The translations under genes were made by a program, and so were the position numbers. From Limonium bicolor (lineage: Eukaryota > Streptophyta > Magnoliopsida > Caryophyllales > Plumbaginaceae): 64,000 nucleotides of DNA. This document shows positions 31,317 to 44,059 of the stretch, one piece after another. Under the pieces are notes generated by a model that saw nothing but the letters and a program-made list of their open reading frames with translations, was not told where the DNA came from and did not search any database. Location: the NCBI GenBank assembly GCA_023374045.1, contig CM041778.1:401200438-401264437 (forward strand). Reading direction: 5' to 3'. How positions within the stretch are numbered: position 1 is the first letter of the stretch; each line of letters begins with the position of its first letter.

Positions 31317-32620
31317 TGTGCAAAATAATAGTGAAACTATCTTGCTAACTATGGGTAGTGAACCTATTCATTGTAGTACAACAAGGTCGTATCCACACGG
31401 ACTTTGTAACTATCTAGTTAATTATAAGCTTAGTAAATGTGCAAGAAGATAAATAAAAGTGCATAAACTTAAATTGGGGGTTTTAGGTTTTAGGTTAGGT
31501 TCTAATTGGAGAAATGTACTAAACTAACTATCTAGGATAGATGTAACCCGGGATGGATATTTGTACCCGTCCTCCCCTTATTACAGATTATCGACCCTTG
31601 AACTTATAGCTAAACAACGGAACACTTAATTAATTAGAAACCTAATCTAGGCCAACTAATCCTAACCAATTTAACCGGAACTTCTCAATCAGCTAAGCCC
31701 CGGGTCAATTGATAGCACTAAGCTTAAGTTCCTTAAGTTACAATGTAGTCTAATATCAAAATCATTAAAATTATAGTACATTGATTTAGTCCCCTTGGTC
31801 TAGGTTTCTATCTCAAAATCACATGTTGATAGAATTCCACACTATGCTAAACTAATTGGCAACGTTAATCCAACCAATTTAGTAAATTGACAATTAGTTG
31901 AGCAAACCCTAAACAAATCCCCAAATCATGAGCAACAAGTTTAAAAGTCATAAACATTCAATAATTATCTTCATTAAGCATAAGGACTAAAATAAAGCAT
32001 GAAAGCAAGTTCAAGGTTCAACAATGGAGGTTTTAGGGATTTGGGGGCAAAATCCCCATCCCAAGCTACAAGGGATATTAAGGCTCCATTAGATCATAAA
32101 TGAAAGATAAAGGAGAAGAATAGTCATGGAAGGTTGAAGAAGAGCTTCAATGGTGAGGGGGTCCTTTCTCTTCTTTCCCTTCTTCTTTTTCCTTTTCTTC
32201 TTCCTTATTTTCCTCTCTTTTCTCCATTCTGGGTCGTGCTCTCTATGTCCTCTCTCTCCTCTTGTCTTCTGTTTTAAAATCTGAAATCTGGGTAAATTTT
32301 CGTTCTGGCATACCCTATGAGGCGGTCGGCTGGGGCAGTCTGGACCAAAGGTAAAATCACGTGAGCGAACTTAATCCGACCTATCCTGTGGGGTGGTCAG
32401 CTGGGGCGGTCCGGACCAGAGATGAAATTCATCTACGACCTACCCACAGGGGTTGTCTCCTAGGTAGGCCGGACTTCAAAATGATCCATCTTCTTCATTA
32501 TAGCTCCGATTTTGGATCTGTTTGCGCCCATGCGTTTGTCTCTTTGTCTACTTTATTTATACCTATGTTATTCCTCCTCTTTTGGAGATAGTTGTGTCAA
32601 ACACAAAACTAGAGGAAAAC
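31317..32620 (-). repeat. 3' LTR of the Athila-like element
   Basis: The segment 31,317-32,168 aligns with 45,482-46,289 at high similarity: shared GGTCGTATCCACACGG, TAACTATCTAGTTAATTATA, GATGGATATTTG, CCCGGGTCAAT and CTAGGTTTCTAT. Beyond 32,168 comparison is impossible because of the gap, so the inner limit near 32,620 is a guess. The left flank ATTGT (31,312-31,316) is the presumed TSD. Confidence 0.7.
32315..32476. repeat. Three-unit ~60-bp repeat with inverted GGACC/GGTCC motifs in the Athila-like LTR
   Basis: Three units contain, in order, GGCGGTCGGCTGGGGCAGTC, GGTGGTCAGCTGGGGCGGTC and GGGGTTGTCTCCTAGGTAGG, each introduced by a CCTATG/CCTATCC/CCTACCC motif and followed by TGGACC, CGGACC or CGGACT. 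Spacing is 59-61 bp. It resembles in style, but not in sequence or period, the hairpin arrays of the long-LTR family. Confidence 0.7.
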
Positions 32621-33929
32621 TAGCTAGAGTAGAGAAATGAGCATGAAAAGTGTTGATAAAACATTGATAAAGCACATGAATATACCTCTAAAATATGCTC
32701 ATTTATTCACTCATCACACCCCACACTCACCTACTTTTGCTTATTCTCAAGCAAAACCAAGCACCCAATCAAGTAAGGAATGCTCAAGACTAACAAATAC
32801 TAACATGAATTGCAGGATATGAGAATAAGCAAAAAGTGATTAGAACCTTTGAGGAGTGTGAACCATCTCTTAGTGGTTACATGGGCGTGCTTAGGGCAAA
32901 AAAAATCTAGAGTGTGGGGTATGATCCAGAGTGCTTCAAAGTTCTAATGATTAGGTGACTTGGAGAGCTTTTACCATGGCCAACTTCTCTCAAGAATGGG
33001 CATTGAGAAGAAAACAAAAGGATAAATAGATTTATGCATTTGTTTCACTTTTGCATAAGAGATGAGGAGACAAAATTTGGGCATGTAGCCTTTGCATTTA
33101 AGAGCAATCAACTCTCATTATTGGTTACTAATGGTGTCTCACAAGTTTCTTAAAGATTTTCACAAGGAAACACTCCTTAGAAATCCCTAAGAGATAAGAC
33201 AAAAGGAACCCTAAAGCAATAAAAATCCAACCATATAAGATCACATGGCCACACCGCACGTAAATGCTCCTCAAAAGCAATCAAAAAGAAAAAATTTGAG
33301 CATTTATCCCACAATTCATAAAAGTATTTTTTTCTTAATGAGAACAACTCACAATACAACGGTCCACGTTTTTATTTTTGACAACTGCAAGAGAAGCAGA
33401 GAGATTAAGCATTTAGGCACACAATTCAGTGAAAAGGTCACTCCCCTACACTTAATTTGAATAATGTCCTCATTGTTCACCAACAAACCGGGGAAGAATT
33501 CAGAAGACCTTTTCAGGAAGCAGACAAAAGAGAAAACACATGGGGCATAAACAAGCATTATAGCACAGAAGCTATCCCCATCGAAAGAATGCATCTGAAT
33601 CAAAATGAGAAGAAGAGTGAGAGACATAAAATTAAAAGAAACTAGTACTTCCCTGAGATTTATGTTAATGGCAGTGTAATAACTCCCCCACACTTGAGCT
33701 TTAGCCGCAATTAGCGTAGCCTGGTTGCGGTGTGGACTTTAAGGTGAACCTGCATTAAACACTAGAAGCAACCAAGCTACAACCGGAGTTAAAGGTTAGC
33801 AAAAACAAAATCAAATGGGAACTCAAAATAAAAAAACACTAAAAAATGAAAGAAATTCATAGGGGTTGCCTCCCGCGAAGCTTCCCATCTTTAAGGTCTT
33901 TGGCTAGACCATACCACATTGAAGTCCTC
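32621..33929 (-). other. Noncoding 3' internal region of the Athila-like element
   Basis: No supported protein. CACACCCCACACTCACC plus TTCTCAAGCAAAACC, a second CTCCCCCACACTTGAGC block, and GGGGTTGCCTCCCGCGAAGC near 33,866 are motifs that I associate with the untranslated 3' internal part of Athila-type elements on their antisense strand. The block joins to 44,058 when the nested insertion is removed. Confidence 0.5.
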
Positions 33930-36168
33930 TGAAATACCCCGAACTTAAATATGGTGATTAAATTATTCTAATATGGTATTTAAGGGCCTTATAGTGCCTA
34001 AGTAATTTTGGTAAGGAAAATAGATCCAAAAGAAATGAGAGAACGCTTAAAAAGCGAAAAACGCTAAAACAAGCGTTATATAACCATAGGAGGTACGAGA
34101 CCTCGGTTAGAGTATTACATGGATTTCTAAGGCTTATTCATGCCTAAATAATATATGGGAATGATTCCCGAAGAAAACGGTCCAAATAATGAGTTAAAAC
34201 GCTAATAAAGCTTAGCGCACGTTTTTCGAGAAAACCCAAAAACGTGACTTTGAGTGGTCAAATGGACCCGTAAAAAATTATAGTCAACCAAATAACTATA
34301 ATTAAACATTAGTGGATCCTTAAGAACCATTAAAATTAATTAAACGAGAAAATTCCGGAAAAACGGGCCCGGTTAGTGAATAGTGCTTAAACCAGGTAAA
34401 TTAACGAGCGTTTTCTGTAAAAGAGTAAAAACGCTCCAGTTAGTATATTATGTGGGGGCCGGTTTTACTAGTGAGGCATCCTCCTCTCTCTCTCACACAC
34501 ACTAAGTTAGTAAAGAAGGAAAGAAAAGAAAAGAAAGAGAAAAACAAAAAGTAGAAAGAAAAGTAGTATATTATGTGGGGGCCGGTTTTACTAGTGAGTC
34601 ATCCTCCTCTCTCTCACACACAACTAAGTGAGTCATCCTCCTCTCTCTCCATTCCTATTCTCTCACCCACGAATTTTTCCCCTCCACCAGACTTCTCCTT
34701 CTTCTTTCTCTGGTTTAGCCGATTTTGAAGCTCCCAAATAAGCTCCCATGGCTTCTCCTCTTCTTTTGCATGCTCAAGCCATATTAAAGCTCCAAATGAG
34801 AAAATAAGTACATATTCTTGCTCCTCTCTCCAAGCTCTACCTTTCTATCTTTTTAAAACTCAAAATGAGGAAGTTCATCTCCATGGGTTTTGCCCATTTG
34901 AAGAGAAAATGGTATCAAATCGAAGCTTGGAGTCCTCTCTCTCCATTAAGGTAAAAATTTCCATGAAAAAACTCATCTTTTCTCCATCTTCTAGTAAGGA
35001 CGATTTTTACCCCCTTGTAACGCCTTATTCTTTCTTCATTTGAGCTATTCTCCAAGCTCCCATGGTGGATTAGAGCCCATCCTTTGATTCATGGCAAGAA
35101 CCCATTTCTAGGGTTTTAAAGGTAATGCCAATTTTAGTGTTTTAAGCACTTCCTAGTAATCTTAAGTAATTAAAGAGTTAAGTGTCTTGGCTTAATCTCA
35201 TTTTCCTTATTTAATGTTGGGCTGGAGCATTGGCAAATATATTGCCCACTTGACCAATAATGGATGGGGGAAGAGAAGAAGAGAATTTAAAAGAGGATTG
35301 GAACATTCAAGGTAAGAAAATCTACCTTAACTCCTATCTTGATGTTTTAGAATTTTTGGGAATGGGAAGAACCAAAAGAATGAACCCAAAACTGGAATGG
35401 AAATGTATTTGAATGAATTAGAGGGAATTAGTAATTGTTGTGTGAAGTAAGGGCCTTAGAGCCACGTGAATTGTGTATATATATTGGTATTGTTGTTGGA
35501 TGAAATGTTGAGGAATTTGTGTGCTGGTAGGATCCCTTGTGGATGTGGATAGATTAGGATTGATTTGGATGAAAATGGGTGAGTTTGGTTATGTAAGGAT
35601 TGTAGGTAAGTCATGGCAAAATTTTGGTAGAATTTATGGTGTTTTAAGAGATGTCATGAGCAAGGAATGACCAAGGGTTAGCTTGGTGTTTGAAGGGAAA
35701 CCAACTTGGTTAGTTAACCCTTTAGGAGCTATTTTAGAGGTGAGTAAAGTAGTGAGAAAAATCTGTAGCAAAATGGGTTGTAAAGACCTTAGGATTTCGA
35801 GACAAAGAGTTGGTGTGTATAATCTTGGAAATGGAGATTTGACTTGGGTATAGGTAGTGCATTTGTCTAGGATGGAATGGTAATGATCAATAAGTAATTT
35901 GGTAAGGTTGGTAGAAGATTGTAACTCTTAAGAAGAAGTTAGAAATGCACTAGTGTGCAAAGTGCAAAATATGGGAAATGATATTTGTGAATTTGAACAA
36001 GAATTGGAGTAAGGATTTGACCATTGATTGAAGAGGTTTAGAGCATGTTTTGAGGTGTTTAAACATGTAGAAAACTTGTGGAAAGGTTGGGAAATGATTA
36101 GGAAAAGATTGGGGTGAATTTGGAGTTCAAAATGAGAAGAAAAACACTTTGGAAAATGGGGTCTGTTG

Positions 36169-36277
36169 TGGACCGCCCCTAGGGACCGCCCCTGTGGGGA
36201 GGTCCAGTCGAATTCTGTAGGACGAGTGTAGCTTCTGTTGTGGACCGCCCCTGGGACCTCCCCAAAGGGGCGGTCCA
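36169..36277. repeat. Hairpin array, LTR copy 2 (two units)
   Basis: Unit A (36,241-36,277) has perfect 12-bp arms TGGACCGCCCCT / AGGGGCGGTCCA. Unit B (36,169-36,206) begins with the same 12 bases and ends GGGGAGGTCCA, with one mismatch region. Unit starts are 72 bp apart. Confidence 0.85.
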
Positions 36278-38119
36278 GATCAGAGAGAATTTTTTTTCTT
36301 AAGGCTTCTAATGATGGGGGATTGAATGGTATGGGTTTTAGATGTTGTTAAGGCCTTGTTTGGTGAAATGTAAAGGTCCTAAGAAGTGTAAACAAGTGTA
36401 GGAAATGAGTGAGAAGTAAGAACATAATTTGACATGAGTAAAACTAAGTATAACGGGTCAACGGGGGTAGTAATTATTTACGTACCGTATGAACATAGCA
36501 TTAATATCAATGTTTGAAACATTATCAGAGGAACAAGTGTGAATCAAGGAACGTGAGAACACATGGTAAAGCTAACCCCGGTGAAAGGTATGATTTTCTC
36601 ATGCCCCGTATGCTAGCCGAGTTACGTTGATTTGTGTGCTGTATGCCGGCTAATCAAGATTAAAGCATGAAAATGGTTTATTGCCTTTTATTGTATGTCT
36701 TGATGTATGATGTTTGAGCTAACCCCTCTTGAATGATTATGTGGCTTAACTTAGCGTGTAGACCGACTCATAGATGAGTCTTGTTGTCTAGTGACTCGTA
36801 GTAAGAGTCATATTGTGAATTAACAGAAACGTAGAAACGCACTAAACTAACGAACCATGAAACGTTAACGTAAACCAATGAAATCACTAGAATGTGAGAG
36901 AGTGTACGGGACTGGTAACCTCCCGATAACGGTAAGAGAACCGAAATGAACAATCCACAAACCAGTAAATAGTGGGAGTACATATAAGTAACCTCTATTA
37001 GAGGAATTGAGGATGGTGCAAGACATAAACCATGAGAGTAGCAAAGAATGATGAGGGATCTCCAAACCCCTTAGGAAATTAGTCGACCCACGGTGAGAGG
37101 ACCCGACTAATGTAAGTAATGTCCCGAACATGAGAGTATTCGATACATTGGGGAAACCCTTAAATATGAGAATACTAGACGTTGGTAATCCATGAGATTG
37201 TAAGATACTCCGAGAGAGGAGTGTTGGGAATTCGAGTAGTCCGGTAAAAATGGACATTTGAGTATTTGGGGAGCTAAGTGTATAGCTCCGCTTGTATTGT
37301 AAGCCCGGTGGCGATTCTTGTGTATGACTCTACCCAGAGGCTATGAGTAATAAGTATTGTGTAATGAGTATGTACAAGTAAGTAATGAGTATCGAGTAAT
37401 GAGTATGTGTAACACCCCTATAATAATAAAACAACAGCGGAAAATAAACTAAAGGTGCTACAGACCATCGGGCTCCAAACACCCGGTACCAACCTCACCA
37501 GTTACAACCATTACAATTAACTAAGTTACGGTCTGAACTTCGAGAAAACTTAACAAAAACATAACAATAATAAAATACATTCACTCTCCATAAACCTAAT
37601 CCCATCCCAATCACTCATGCTCTTCGTGGCCACCTGTAAATCCATTTATACTGCAAGATGAAACCAAGCAGCCCACCCCGGGAGGGGTGAGTCAGTTCCC
37701 TGGAATGGAACTGGTACAATTCTCCAAAAACAAACTTATAAAACATAACTCTTCAAAATAAACAGTAACTTGAAATGAAACTCTTGAAAGTAAAACAGGG
37801 AAAGGAGGCACTTCAAAACAATCAATCATAGAGAAGAGAGAACAAGATAAGGATAGAGACAAAGAACTTAAAAACCAAATCAACCACTTAAGAAATCACA
37901 CCATATAGTTAGTGAGCATCCATTATTGATGTTAGAACCAATTCTGGTTAAGAATAGAAAGACTCAGGTAGTCACAAAGGACTAGGAATGATATGAATAC
38001 CCATAACCCGTGGTAGACAGTTAATGTCCCCACCATTTCAGAAAGCTGAATCCCATAGACAAAATATACTCAAGAGTGGAATAAATTCAATTGGGAGAGA
38101 TGGCCCCCACCGCCAAGTA

Positions 38120-38289
38120 CGTCCTTTTAGGACAGAGGATATACAGCCCCTCACTGTTACACGTCCACTAAGGACAGGGGATATACAGCCCCTCTCTGTC
38201 TACAACGTCCACTAAGGACAGGGGATATACAGCCCCTCTCTGTCTACTATGTCCCTTTTGGGACAGGGGATATACAGCCCCTCTCTGTT
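38120..38289. repeat. Four 42-44 bp units, each with two hairpins
   Basis: Units start at about 38,120, 38,162, 38,206 and 38,250. Each holds GTCC-N5-GGAC, directly followed by ACAGGGGATATACAGCCCCT and CTCTGT, so a small and a larger inverted repeat stand in series. The loops of the first hairpin differ (TTTTA, ACTAA, ACTAA, CTTTTG) while its stem is kept. Confidence 0.85.
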
Positions 38290-41200
38290 ACCATTGAAGA
38301 CGCGCGCACGTCGAAACCTCAAGAACCAGCTCATGGATGAAACGAAATCCAGAGTCAAAAGAAGGATTTACCAAAATTGATCTTTTCCAAATTCCCACCA
38401 GATCACTAACTACCCAGAGCAATACCAAAACACTCAGTCCTACAGAGTGTAGAAGCGTAAACCCTAAGCAGTCAATGTCTAATGGAACAACCAAATAGAA
38501 GGAACCAATACCCAAGTAAGTTTCACATCCAAGGCTCAGTTAGTCACACAAGCTGAGTTAGTCACACAACCATTCCCTTTTAGAAATTCCTCTTAAAGTC
38601 AGTTAGCATTTCCCAACACATTCCACAAGTCAATCAGCAAAAATATCGGAGCACGAGAAATCGTACCTGGATAACGCTGTAGCAGTTCTAGTCAACTTGC
38701 GCAAACAATCAACAGTACTCTGAAGAATATTAAAGGTAGTCTATCATCAATCGCTTGTAGCCTACGTTAAGCTTAAATAAACTCCTCACTCTTATTTCTA
38801 AGTCCCAATTGTCTTTTAAGCCCTCACTTAAATGTTATGTATAACCTTTGACTTGTCTTAGCATGTTGTATAACTCAAGGTTGTAAGACCAAGGAATGTA
38901 TTTTATTAACACCTGTTAATTGTTCCACCCTTATCCACTTTACCCATACTTAACCATAATTCTCACATTAAAGACCTTTATAACATAAGTGCATTATACG
39001 TTATTCAATCAAATCTTAGAATTCAATAACAATTCTTAAGCTCAATACTTTTACTCTTACTTTAGAATAACCATCGTCTTATGACCTATAATAGGTTTAT
39101 CTTAGAATACTATACTATTAATTCACAATGTAATGATTATGTACTTCACCAATATTACCAAATAAACCATCATGATTAAGTTTCCCCTTAACTTAATTAA
39201 GATCTACATCTTGTATATTGGAATCATAGTGTTGTAGATACATTTTATTATAACTTAGTTGAGCCACTAAACTCAATTATCATATCCTTAGTTCAGAATG
39301 ACTTTTAATTACAACCATCCAATAAACTTGTCATAAGATGTTAAATTGCTTCTCATCCTGAATAACTATACTATAGTTAACTTAGATTTAACGAATTAAT
39401 CTTACATTTAGTATTCACAAGGTATATTATATGTTTTATTATCACCTATACAATAAGGTGTTTAGTATAACCTTTTATGTATCCTTACTTATATTTAATT
39501 TCCTAAATGTTTTATTTTTACACACATTCTCTCCATAGACTATGCATAATCCTTTGTACTAAACTTCATTAAACTTAAGCCTTAAATACGTTTTAAATTG
39601 TTTTACAAAACCTAAGGTTTCAAAAGAATAACCTAATAAATAAATTTCCTTTATTGTATTTAGGATGGACAATATATCTACATAGAGTAGAATTTATCAA
39701 AGAATCAAATTCTGGTTCGTAAGTGAAATTGTTAATTATTTAATAAGATAATCTATTATGAAATTCTCATATTTTATATTCAAATAACCTATCATTACTT
39801 CCCATTACCGTAAAGTATATCAATATAATATCTTATGTAACTTAGTTTTATCTAATAAAAGGTTCAAAGGTTTTAAGTATCAAATTCCTATTTATAAACC
39901 CTCCTATAAATTCTCACTACTAAATACCTCACTTAACTGTAAACTCACATCCTGAATATTGGTAATAAATGTATTTTATATGGCTTATCTAATTCTAAGA
40001 AACTTAAGGATAATTATTTAGATAAATTTCCAAATCATCGTTTAATATAGATTATATCATAATCCTTTTAATGATTCTATCTTAAAACATTAAGTTATAT
40101 TTCAATACCATAAATGTTAAGAAATGATTAAATCTAGACTTACTAATCCACCACACATTTAGATGTGAAAGTATTTTACTTATTTTATTATGGTTTATAT
40201 ATTAAGAATATTTAGATGTAAACGTATTACATTTGTTTATCATTAATTATAGAATAAGATCTATTTGTGCAACATTTTATGTAATCCAATCACAATTTTT
40301 CCTAAGTTTTAACTTATTAACTACTTAATCCCAATTTTAGATTTACATTCTGATCATCGACAAATAATACTATACATGTATTTTAATATGGTTTATATAT
40401 AAACCTTGGAAATCCAAGATAACTCTTTAAGCTCAATTTCATAACCACAATTCAATACTAGCTCATATAATATTCTTTTAATAGTATTATGTATAGGTTT
40501 AGTTTAACTTACTAATTCCTTCGTATTATATTTCCTATAAGGTATCTAATTTTATTTATGTTAAATGTGTATATATTTATATATACTAGGATTTGTTCAA
40601 AACATTATTTATGTAGTTTATTGTATTTAATTATGTTTAATAACTTTTAGGCATAACTACAACCGACATATGGTTTATTAAATAAAGTGTTTCCTTTGTT
40701 TATTTAATATATATAAGTGTACCCGTACTAGAAATCAACTAAGACATTCCCTATGTAACTTATCATATTTAAACTATCTTATTAATACAACCTTAAACTG
40801 TATTCCAAGTATGTTTCGTTAAGTATTTCTTTTACCATATCATAGGATACTAGCTCTTATAACATTTAGTTATTATAAGTGTTAATTTAATTAGTTCCTT
40901 GTTTTACTCTAAGTTACTACTTAATTCCCTTTTTATAAACGCGTAAAAATATATATATTTATTCCTTAGTTTAATTAAAAATATTAACTCCCATATAATA
41001 TAGTAAATAAAATGTAGGATAATTAAATTCCTTAATTTATATAAGTTTCTACTAAGTAAGTATCTATACATATATGTAAATAATTTCACTTCTCTTAAAA
41101 GCCAATACCAAAACATTTATAAACTTACTGTTATAAAATGTTAATTTAGTTTCCCTTATTTCCCCCAGCTTAAAAGTTAATTAACAAACCATACTTTAAT

Positions 41201-41602
41201 TTTTGGTTACATTAAAAACCTTATATTATAGGTTATTCTTATGAAAAACTCATAAACACAATTTTTAAAACCTTTTCCCATTGCCCAAAAATTCCCAAAT
41301 TTAATATACAGTAACTATCACATTTTAGACATATTATAAAATTTTTATTTCATAAAAATATCTTTTTAATTTGGCCAAATAATTCCAGAAAACCCGTAAC
41401 TTGTAAAAATCATAACTTATGTTTAAAAACTCCAAAACCATAATAATTTACATCAAAATAAACTAGATTAAATAAGGAATCTATGGTTAAAATTTCAAGT
41501 CAAAATACATTCGGGAAGATATTTAAATTAACCCAACAAGTTAGGACTATTTACTGGAATTTTATAAACTTATAATAATTATTTAATAGCACGATCTAAT
41601 CT

Positions 41603-41639
41603 GGACCGTCCAATTCTTTAAACTCTGATCGGACGGTCC
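41603..41639. repeat. Single 37-bp palindrome, LTR copy 3
   Basis: Perfect 9-bp arms GGACCGTCC / GGACGGTCC around a 19-bp AT-rich loop. Total length and the GGACCG base agree with the hairpins of the other long-LTR copies, but there is only one unit. Confidence 0.7.
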
Positions 41640-44059
41640 CTGAAACCCAAGTTCTTCAGCGACTACCATTCGACCCCCGAGTACTAAATCAACAATTTCT
41701 CTAATCCACAGAACGAAATTGAGTGATTCTTGTTTCTATGGATTCGAAATCGAATTCCGGTTCTATTGATGCCAATTTCCCCAATTATAATGCAGTGTTC
41801 ATCGAGTTTCGAATTCAATTCGAAGGTTAGGGTTTATATCGGGTACAGTATACGATTCGGGAACAATTCCTACAAATTCTCCTAATCTAACACATAATTG
41901 ACTAAATTGGAACATGGATTAGGTCGGAAACACGACAAGGTTTGACAAAAACGGAGCAATTGATCGGAAACTTACCGGAGTTGTGTGAATTTAGTGAAAT
42001 CGAATTCGGGAAAACTAGAAAAACATGAACTTGAGCAGTTCGTGGTGCCAACTTCGAAGATCTATAACTAGCAGTACAAAACGAGTTAGGCTATGAGTAA
42101 GGGCTCATTGGAAAGAGCAAACTTAGGTCTACGCATTGATAGTAAGAACTAAACCTAACTCGCACCACACAAAAAGAAATTGAAGTCGCAAAACACGAGT
42201 TTACCTTACAGTTTCGGTATGATTTTATGTGCTGGTGAAACCGAAACTTTAGACGCCTTACTCTTCCAATCGGTTGGGAATTAGCTTAGGCCATAAACAT
42301 GAAAGTTTTAGAGGAATTAGAGCTCTTTAAAACGAGCTAAAGAACATGGAATTCGGATGAGTAACGAAGAAGTTATGGCTGATCGAATCTACCTGATTCG
42401 AAGAGAAAACTGGAATTGCAGTTTCGGTTTTTGCAGGGTGGCTACTTTGACTCGATTTTCCGGTTGATTCAGAATGAATTAGGGTTTGTATGAGTTATAG
42501 TTGTTTAGAGGGAATGTAGGAGAAGACAACAAAGAAGACGACATTGAAAAATATGGAGGGATGAATGAGATATAGCCGTCTAAAGTTAGGGCAAAGTATG
42601 GAAAACCGTTACCGAAATTCAAGGGATTGAATCGGCTAAGTGTTGGCGACCCATTACAGAGTGACACGTGGCATCTCTTAAAATTTTGGCTCTAAACTTC
42701 AATCTATCATAACTTTGGCTAGGATGATCCGTTTTTGACGTTCTTTTTATCGATCTTCATGGTTTTCCATAACCTATTTATTGGTATAGGTTTCATGGCC
42801 TGATTTGACCATTCTCAAAAAGTCAACTCTAGCAAGGCTTAATAAGCTTTAAGGTTTCTAGAATTTTATATTGACTTTAATGTTTCAAAACAATGTTCCA
42901 ACACTTCCTAAAATCTTTATAATATAATTGGAGTGTTTAGAAATTTTCCCAAGATTTATTGACTTATAAATCCTATTATTAAATTCATAATACTATATAA
43001 TAATATATAATAATTAGGGTTAAATAGGAGAAAACCCCTAAATGACTTTCACAATTCCATATAATAATTTAATATTCATAATTCCATATAATAATTTAAT
43101 ATTTAATAAAAGAAATCCCCTAAATTAATTTAAATTAATTTAGGGGTATTTCAGTATGTACGAGTAAGTAAAGAGTATTGAGTAAGGAGTAAGTACGAGT
43201 ATTGTACCGAGTATTGAGCAATGTGTACGTATGAGTGCTGCAGTGGGTATCGAGTGATGAGTAAGTATTAGCAAGTAACGAGTATTGAGCAAGCACGAGT
43301 AAGTAAGGAGTAAGGTAATGAGTGCAGTGTGAGTAAATCAACAAGTAAGTAAGATTAAGCTTGGTGTAAGCCTTATGAACCCGAGCAAGCAGAAAGAGAG
43401 CATCCGATTAAACCGGATGGAGGAATAACTAACAAGAAAGGTTGACGGACAATTGTCTTCCCTGGTAAGTATTGAACCTTGTATAAGTATGTATGTATTG
43501 ATGCTTGTATTGTCGTAGTATTAGTATGTATGTATGCATGTAAAACAAACTCCATGTATATTTGACCAAAAGTAGTCGGCGTACCCCGGTTAGCACGCGG
43601 GGTATGCGAATTTCATATGCAGCAATTTGCTAAGCCCCTAGGGGCACCGTTTTTATTTACAGGTACTTCGAAGCCGACCGCCGTTCGAGAGTGTAGGACG
43701 GGGCTGCTGTATAAGCATGGGTAGTTGAGTAATAGGAACTGTAATTGTATTGTAATGCGAAACTGGAAGTCTAAATTGTATCGGTAATTTTGAGGATTGT
43801 AGTAGACTCGGTATAGTATTGTATTGGAGTAGTATTTGGATTATGATTTGAGTATGGAATGGAAAGCTATGTCTTGTGTAGAGTACTCGGTATGTTCAAA
43901 TTCATCAGACCGATAGTATGTAGTATTGTAACTGGCCTTGTTAGTTACGTGGGTGACTAACGGCATTGTACACCCGCCGTTGTGTAAGTTGTATCCGCTG
44001 TGAAGGTAAGTAATGGTATAGTAATGACGGTATTAGCGGTAGGGGTGTTACATCCTCCA

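Larger units (their letters stand above)
37408..43153 (+). mobile_element. Long-LTR family copy 3 (5,746 bp), nested in copy 2
   Basis: Starts TGTAACACCCC and ends GGGGTATTTCA, with the exact TSD GTATG (37,403-37,407 and 43,154-43,158). It is longer than the others. Much of 38,800-41,580 is very AT-rich and featureless to me, with no coding domain or second LTR start. It carries a 42-44 bp tandem array (38,120-38,289) and a single 37-bp palindrome (41,603-41,639). It lacks the G-box palindrome of the other copies, so it may be a distinct subfamily sharing only the ends. Confidence 0.8.
37330..43340. repeat. Degenerate GAGTAAGTA/GAGTAATGA repeat split by copy 3
   Basis: Simple-like repeats at 37,330-37,407 and 43,154-43,340 flank the nested LTR and belong to copy 2. 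The homologous place in copy 5 (58,320-58,395) has the complementary CATACTTACTTACTCTTACT run. The TSD GTATG was drawn from this repeat. Confidence 0.7.
33930..44052 (-). mobile_element. Long-LTR family copy 2 (minus strand), split by copy 3
   Basis: On the plus strand it starts TGAAATACCCC and ends GGGGTGTTACA, the reverse of the family ends, with the exact TSD TCCTC (33,925-33,929 and 44,053-44,057). Removing the nested copy (5,746 bp) and one TSD leaves 4,372 bp, close to copies 1 and 5. It holds the inverted G-box palindrome (43,940-43,961), the GGTGAAAGGTATGATTTTC motif near 36,578, a hairpin array at 36.2 kb and degenerate GAGTAAGTA repeats around the nested insertion. Confidence 0.88.

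Noticed and set aside
36768..37257. Minus-strand frames of 71 and 130 codons with hydrophobic stretches
   Set aside because: They lie in the long LTR copy 2, are not kept in other copies and contain no recognisable domain.
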